This document shows positions 62,881 through 64,000 of a stretch of 64,000 bases of DNA, piece after piece. The notes below the pieces were generated by a model, which was given only the letters and a program-made list of their open reading frames with translations, had not been told where the DNA came from and did no database searches. Source of the stretch: Neobacillus niacini NBRC 15566. Its GTDB lineage: Bacteria > Bacillota > Bacilli > Bacillales > Cytobacillaceae. The DNA lies in assembly GCF_001591505.1 (NCBI RefSeq), contig NZ_BCVA01000016.1:1-64000 (forward strand). Reading direction: 5' to 3'. Numbering within the stretch: position 1 is the first letter of the stretch; each line of letters starts with the position of its first letter. The translations under genes and the position numbers were made by a program.

Positions 62881-62998
62881 GAATATATCCAAGTTGTTTA
62901 TTAAAGAGAAATTCAATGTTGGAACATATTGTTCATTAAAATTTAGAGTTTTCTATATTAATATAGTACTTATAGACATCTATTTTGGGGAGGATTTT

Positions 62999-64000
62999 AT
63001 GCTTAAGAAAATAATTACAACTTTTGTTTCCTTCTCAATTGGGCTGACTGGTATTTTTTCAACCTCTGTTTTAACTCCAAACAAAGCAGAAGCTTCTTCG
63101 TATAATGATTTGGCAGAGCTCCCTTTTATGGGTTGGAGCAGCTGGAGTTCGATTCGTAAAAAGCCCACTGAGGAAAAGATTAAAGCGGCTGCTGATGTCA
63201 TGGCGGCAAAATTTAAGTCACACGGATATGAATATGTAAATCTTGATGATTATTATATGTTGGATTGGCGGGAAACCGTTGATGAATATGGCAGGTGGGC
63301 CGTTGACCCAAAGAAGTTCCCTAACGGAATGAAAGCACTTGGTGACTATATTCATAATAAGGGATTGAAGTTCGGCCACTATGTAACTTTGGGCATTCCA
63401 AAAGCAGCGGTGGACCAAAACACACCTATTGAAGGCACACCATATCATGCGAAAGATATCGTTGACTTTAGCAAAGGGCAAAAGAAAAACTTTAATTATG
63501 AAGAAATGTATGCCATCGATTTAGCGAAACCTGGTGGACAGGAGTTTATTGATTCATGGGCAAGGCTGTTTGCATCCTATGGGGTCGATTATCTAAAAAT
63601 TGATGGTGTTAGAAATCAAGATATAGCTGATGTCGAGGCATGGGCAAAGGCGCTCGAGAAAACAGGCAGACCCATACATGTGGAGTTGTCTAATAACCTC
63701 GATATAAAACATATCTCTACCTGGAAACAATTATCCAATGGCTGGCGCACCGACCATGATGTCGAGGCTTACGGGACCCCCTACCTTGCTTCTTGGAAAA
63801 AAATAACGAGAAGATTCGATGATGTCGCAGAGTGGCAGCCGCATGCTGGTCCTGGCGGCTGGAATGATTTAGATTCACTGAATGTGGCAAATGGCCGCAA
63901 GGATGGTTTAACAAACGATGAGAAAACTTCCTATGTTTCTCTGTGGGCGATTGCTGCTTCTCAGTTTGTTATTGGAAATGACCTGACAAAGCTGGATGAT
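62999..64000 (+). CDS. Secreted GH27 glycosidase (alpha-galactosidase-like), cut by the window end
   Basis: The first 334 codons of a secreted family 27 enzyme; the 3' end is outside the window. A signal peptide (about 1-32, ending NKAEA) is followed by the TIM-barrel start LPFMGWSSWSSI, VNLDDYYMLDWRE, the nucleophile Asp in DYLKIDGVRN (about residue 205) and the acid/base Asp in GGWNDLDSLN. The usual DxC after the nucleophile is DGV here. GGGGAGG precedes the ATG. It would release galactose or arabinopyranose from plant polysaccharide side chains, which suits the RG-I locus. Confidence 0.9.
   Translation, partial: MLKKIITTFVSFSIGLTGIFSTSVLTPNKAEASSYNDLAELPFMGWSSWSSIRKKPTEEKIKAAADVMAAKFKSHGYEYVNLDDYYMLDWRETVDEYGRWAVDPKKFPNGMKALGDYIHNKGLKFGHYVTLGIPKAAVDQNTPIEGTPYHAKDIVDFSKGQKKNFNYEEMYAIDLAKPGGQEFIDSWARLFASYGVDYLKIDGVRNQDIADVEAWAKALEKTGRPIHVELSNNLDIKHISTWKQLSNGWRTDHDVEAYGTPYLASWKKITRRFDDVAEWQPHAGPGGWNDLDSLNVANGRKDGLTNDEKTSYVSLWAIAASQFVIGNDLTKLDD

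Noticed and set aside
62823..62998. Upstream in-frame extension of the GH27 gene
   Set aside because: The frame is open for about 58 codons but runs through a terminator; the ATG at 62999 has a strong ribosome binding site and a proper signal peptide.

Overview
The window looks like the chromosome of a spore-forming, low-GC Gram-positive bacterium of the Bacillaceae. The evidence is AGGAGG-type ribosome binding sites, frequent TTG/GTG starts, spore coat (CotF-type) and CwlJ genes, a KhtT/KhtU antiporter, a BmrC/BmrD-type ABC pair, Fbp-type and LutABC proteins, and cre-like (CcpA) sites. The genus is not fixed by the sequence; a Neobacillus-like soil Bacillus is my guess.

Layout. 1-420: array of 52-bp palindromic repeats. 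0.5-6.9 kb: Eis-like acetyltransferase, then an operon of AprA-like flavoprotein, two-cluster ferredoxin and a sulfonate/nitrate-type ABC importer, then a small Fbp-like protein with an attenuator-like leader. 7-12.8 kb: esterases, a 2-hydroxyacid dehydrogenase, and a degenerate tyrosine-recombinase gene directly ahead of khtT-khtU. 12.9-19.2 kb: kynU-kynA, a protein with two HTH units and a C-terminal J-domain, an HExxH lipoprotein and an MFS transporter. 19.5-28.6 kb: brnQ, an AraC regulator, rhaD, a radical-SAM protein, a DeoR regulator, coat genes and rhaB-rhaA. 28.7-31.3 kb: a membrane protein, cwlJ, an SDR and a VOC protein. 31.4-41.2 kb: a xylan locus (GH10 xylanase, LplB/LplC-type permeases, lipoprotein, YesM/YesN two-component system, GH8 exo-oligoxylanase). 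41.3-46.4 kb: a 1699-residue secreted rhamnogalacturonan acetylesterase-lyase. 46.7-53.6 kb: rhaEW, a second 52-bp array, a Gfo/Idh/MocA gene and lutCBA. 53.7-62.7 kb: PTS EIIA, small proteins, an EamA exporter-cysteine dioxygenase-AraC operon, bmrD and a frameshifted bmrC. 63-64 kb: the 5' part of a secreted GH27 glycosidase.

How the genes fit together. Most of the right two thirds is a plant cell-wall utilisation region. The secreted RG acetylesterase/lyase would open rhamnogalacturonan I. RhaA, RhaB and an aldolase (RhaD or RhaEW) would take L-rhamnose to DHAP and lactaldehyde, the RhaW part would oxidise lactaldehyde to lactate, and LutABC would oxidise lactate to pyruvate. The rhaEW and lutA promoters share an almost identical core containing an AAACAAACAT motif, which also occurs at the deoR gene and, inverted, at rhaD, suggesting one DeoR-type regulon. 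The xylan locus imports oligosaccharides for intracellular GH10 and GH8 enzymes; the GH8 gene has a XylR-like operator on its promoter and a perfect cre box in its leader.

The most unusual structure is a set of four intergenic arrays of 52-bp palindromic units (two sequence families with the same period and hairpin layout). Two of them are 8-unit arrays in opposite orientation about 48.5 kb apart, and one sits between lutA and lutB.
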